A stretch of DNA of 5,872 nucleotides from an uncultured Acetatifactor sp. (GTDB lineage: Bacteria > Bacillota > Clostridia > Lachnospirales > Lachnospiraceae). The translations under genes and the position numbers were made by a program. The DNA is taken from the NCBI GenBank assembly GCA_934394665.1, contig CAKRRS010000113.1, positions 1-5,872 on the forward strand, read 5' to 3'. Below, piece by piece: positions 5,401 to 5,872 of this stretch; positions within the stretch are counted from its first letter, which is position 1, and each line of letters starts with the position of its first letter. The notes under the pieces are model-generated. The model worked only from the letters and a program-made list of their open reading frames with translations, had not been told where the DNA came from and made no database searches.

Positions 5401-5868
5401 ATGAAAAAGAAAGTACTTGGAATGGTTTTATGCACTGCAATGTTATTGACTGCCTGTGGCAGCGACAACGCTTCTACAGCTACAATCGCTACCGTAGATG
5501 GAACTCTCATCAGCACAGACGCTGCTACTGCAATTGATACTACTGCGCTGGCTGACGGAACCTATGCCGTTTCTTTTGTAGCAACTGATGTTACTACAGA
5601 AAATGCTGCAACACAGATCAATGTTACCGTTTATGATTACGAGCACTTTGATGCCTCTGCCATAGAAACGCTGACATCACTTGCGTTCGGAAACAGAGCG
5701 CAGCGGTACATAAGCGGTCAAAGTACGCCCGCTAAGTACCGACGTCTGTTTACGGTCAGCTTATTCTTATATGCAACCGGGGCTACTGGGTTACTGAAAG
5801 TTTTAGGAAAACAGGACTCCCGGAACGGACAGAATGCCTTCTGGAAGCTGTTTGTCGGAGAGTGTTGA
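5401..5868 (+). CDS. Lipoprotein of unknown function, 3' part apparently replaced (interrupted gene)
   Basis: The start at ATG 5401 follows AGAGG about 9 bases upstream and gives a typical lipoprotein signal: MKKK, a hydrophobic core VLGMVLCTAMLL (5-16) and lipobox LTAC with the lipid-modified Cys19. Residues 20-50 are an Ala/Thr/Ser-rich linker. Residues 52-90 (DGTYAVSFVATDV ... NVTVYDYEHFDASAIETL) look like the first beta-strands of a small extracellular domain seen in other Clostridia lipoproteins, whose function is not known to me. After residue 91 the sequence (TSLAFGNRAQRY onward) loses this character. Codons switch from GCT/ACT/GAT to CGG, CGA, ACG and GGG, and the DNA becomes strongly self-complementary. 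The frame then stays open only to TGA at 5866-5868. The natural reading is an insertion or rearrangement near 5665-5680 that truncates the gene. The first 90 residues are a confident gene; the tail probably is not native. Confidence 0.65.
   Translation: MKKKVLGMVLCTAMLLTACGSDNASTATIATVDGTLISTDAATAIDTTALADGTYAVSFVATDVTTENAATQINVTVYDYEHFDASAIETLTSLAFGNRAQRYISGQSTPAKYRRLFTVSLFLYATGATGLLKVLGKQDSRNGQNAFWKLFVGEC
5670..5863 (+). other. Hairpin-rich block, possible 5' end of an inserted mobile element or structured RNA
   Basis: Several nested pairings lie close together. GCTGAC (5670-5675) pairs with GTCAGC (5755-5760). Inside it, TGCGTTC (5682-5688) pairs with GAGCGCA (5696-5702). CGGTAC (5704-5709) pairs with GTACCG (5736-5741), extended inward by AGCGG (5713-5717) with CCGCT (5729-5733). 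Further on, CCGG (5777-5780) pairs with CTGG (5786-5789), and ACGGACAG (5825-5832) pairs with CTGTTTGT (5848-5855), extended by ACTC/GAGT (5816-5819, 5860-5863). Such density is unlike the preceding coding sequence. Candidates are the 5' part of a group II intron, the left end of an IS200/IS605-type element, or an unclassified RNA. No defining terminal motif of any of these was seen. Confidence 0.4.
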
Positions 5869-5872
5869 TATT

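Noticed and set aside
5443..5646. Minus-strand frame inside the lipoprotein
   Set aside because: It is rich in Ser and Cys as expected from antisense of Ala/Thr codons and has no ribosome site.
5670..5760. Cloverleaf-like fold considered as a tRNA
   Set aside because: The closing helix is 6 bp, there is no GTTC-type T loop or anticodon arm of proper size, and the length is wrong.
5670..5872. Definite group II intron call
   Set aside because: No GTGYG start, domain V or reverse transcriptase is visible within the window; it is kept only as a hypothesis.
1..5872. CRISPR array, rRNA or tRNA genes
   Set aside because: No regularly spaced repeats, and no rRNA or tRNA signature sequences were seen on either strand.

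Overview
The window looks like chromosomal DNA of a low-GC, Gram-positive gut-type Clostridia, most likely a Lachnospiraceae member. This rests on strong AGGAGG ribosome sites, short AT-rich promoters with TTGxxA/TAAAAT boxes, a cytidylate-kinase-like protein and a GH28 of the type common in that family, a GH2 remnant of Lachnospiraceae type, and an MKKK...LTAC lipoprotein. The genus cannot be read from the sequence.

Layout from left to right. Positions 1-222 are the 3' flank of leuA, with a very long inverted-repeat terminator (84-148) and smaller hairpins. Positions 223-2229 (minus) hold a 2-isopropylmalate synthase whose C-terminus is fused to a complete AraC-type DNA-binding domain. This is the most unusual object in the window. 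Positions 2230-2560 are its AT-rich upstream region, with a promoter and two pairs of direct repeats that are candidate operator sites. No T-box or leucine leader was found there. Positions 2561-2592 are a terminator for the next minus-strand gene. Positions 2689-3174 encode a short cytidylate-kinase-like protein with its own promoter (3238-3266).

Positions 3282-3643 are a gene graveyard. A minus-strand C-terminal piece of a GH2 beta-galactosidase-like enzyme runs, with a frame change, into a C-terminal membrane-helix piece resembling a PTS EIIC. A plus-strand promoter (3596-3622) lies inside this debris and probably serves the next gene. Positions 3701-5212 (plus) encode a cytoplasmic GH28 glycosidase (polygalacturonase family) with an N-terminal fibronectin-III-like domain, followed by a hairpin (5219-5260). 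Positions 5401 onward begin a secreted lipoprotein. After about residue 91 its sequence changes character and enters a block of nested hairpins (5670-5863). The gene therefore seems interrupted by an unidentified element that runs past the window edge.

The genes do not form one pathway. leuA-araC is a self-contained leucine-biosynthesis unit that could combine enzyme feedback and transcription control in one polypeptide. The GH28 gene and the GH2/EIIC remnants suggest a carbohydrate-utilisation locus that has been rearranged and partly lost.
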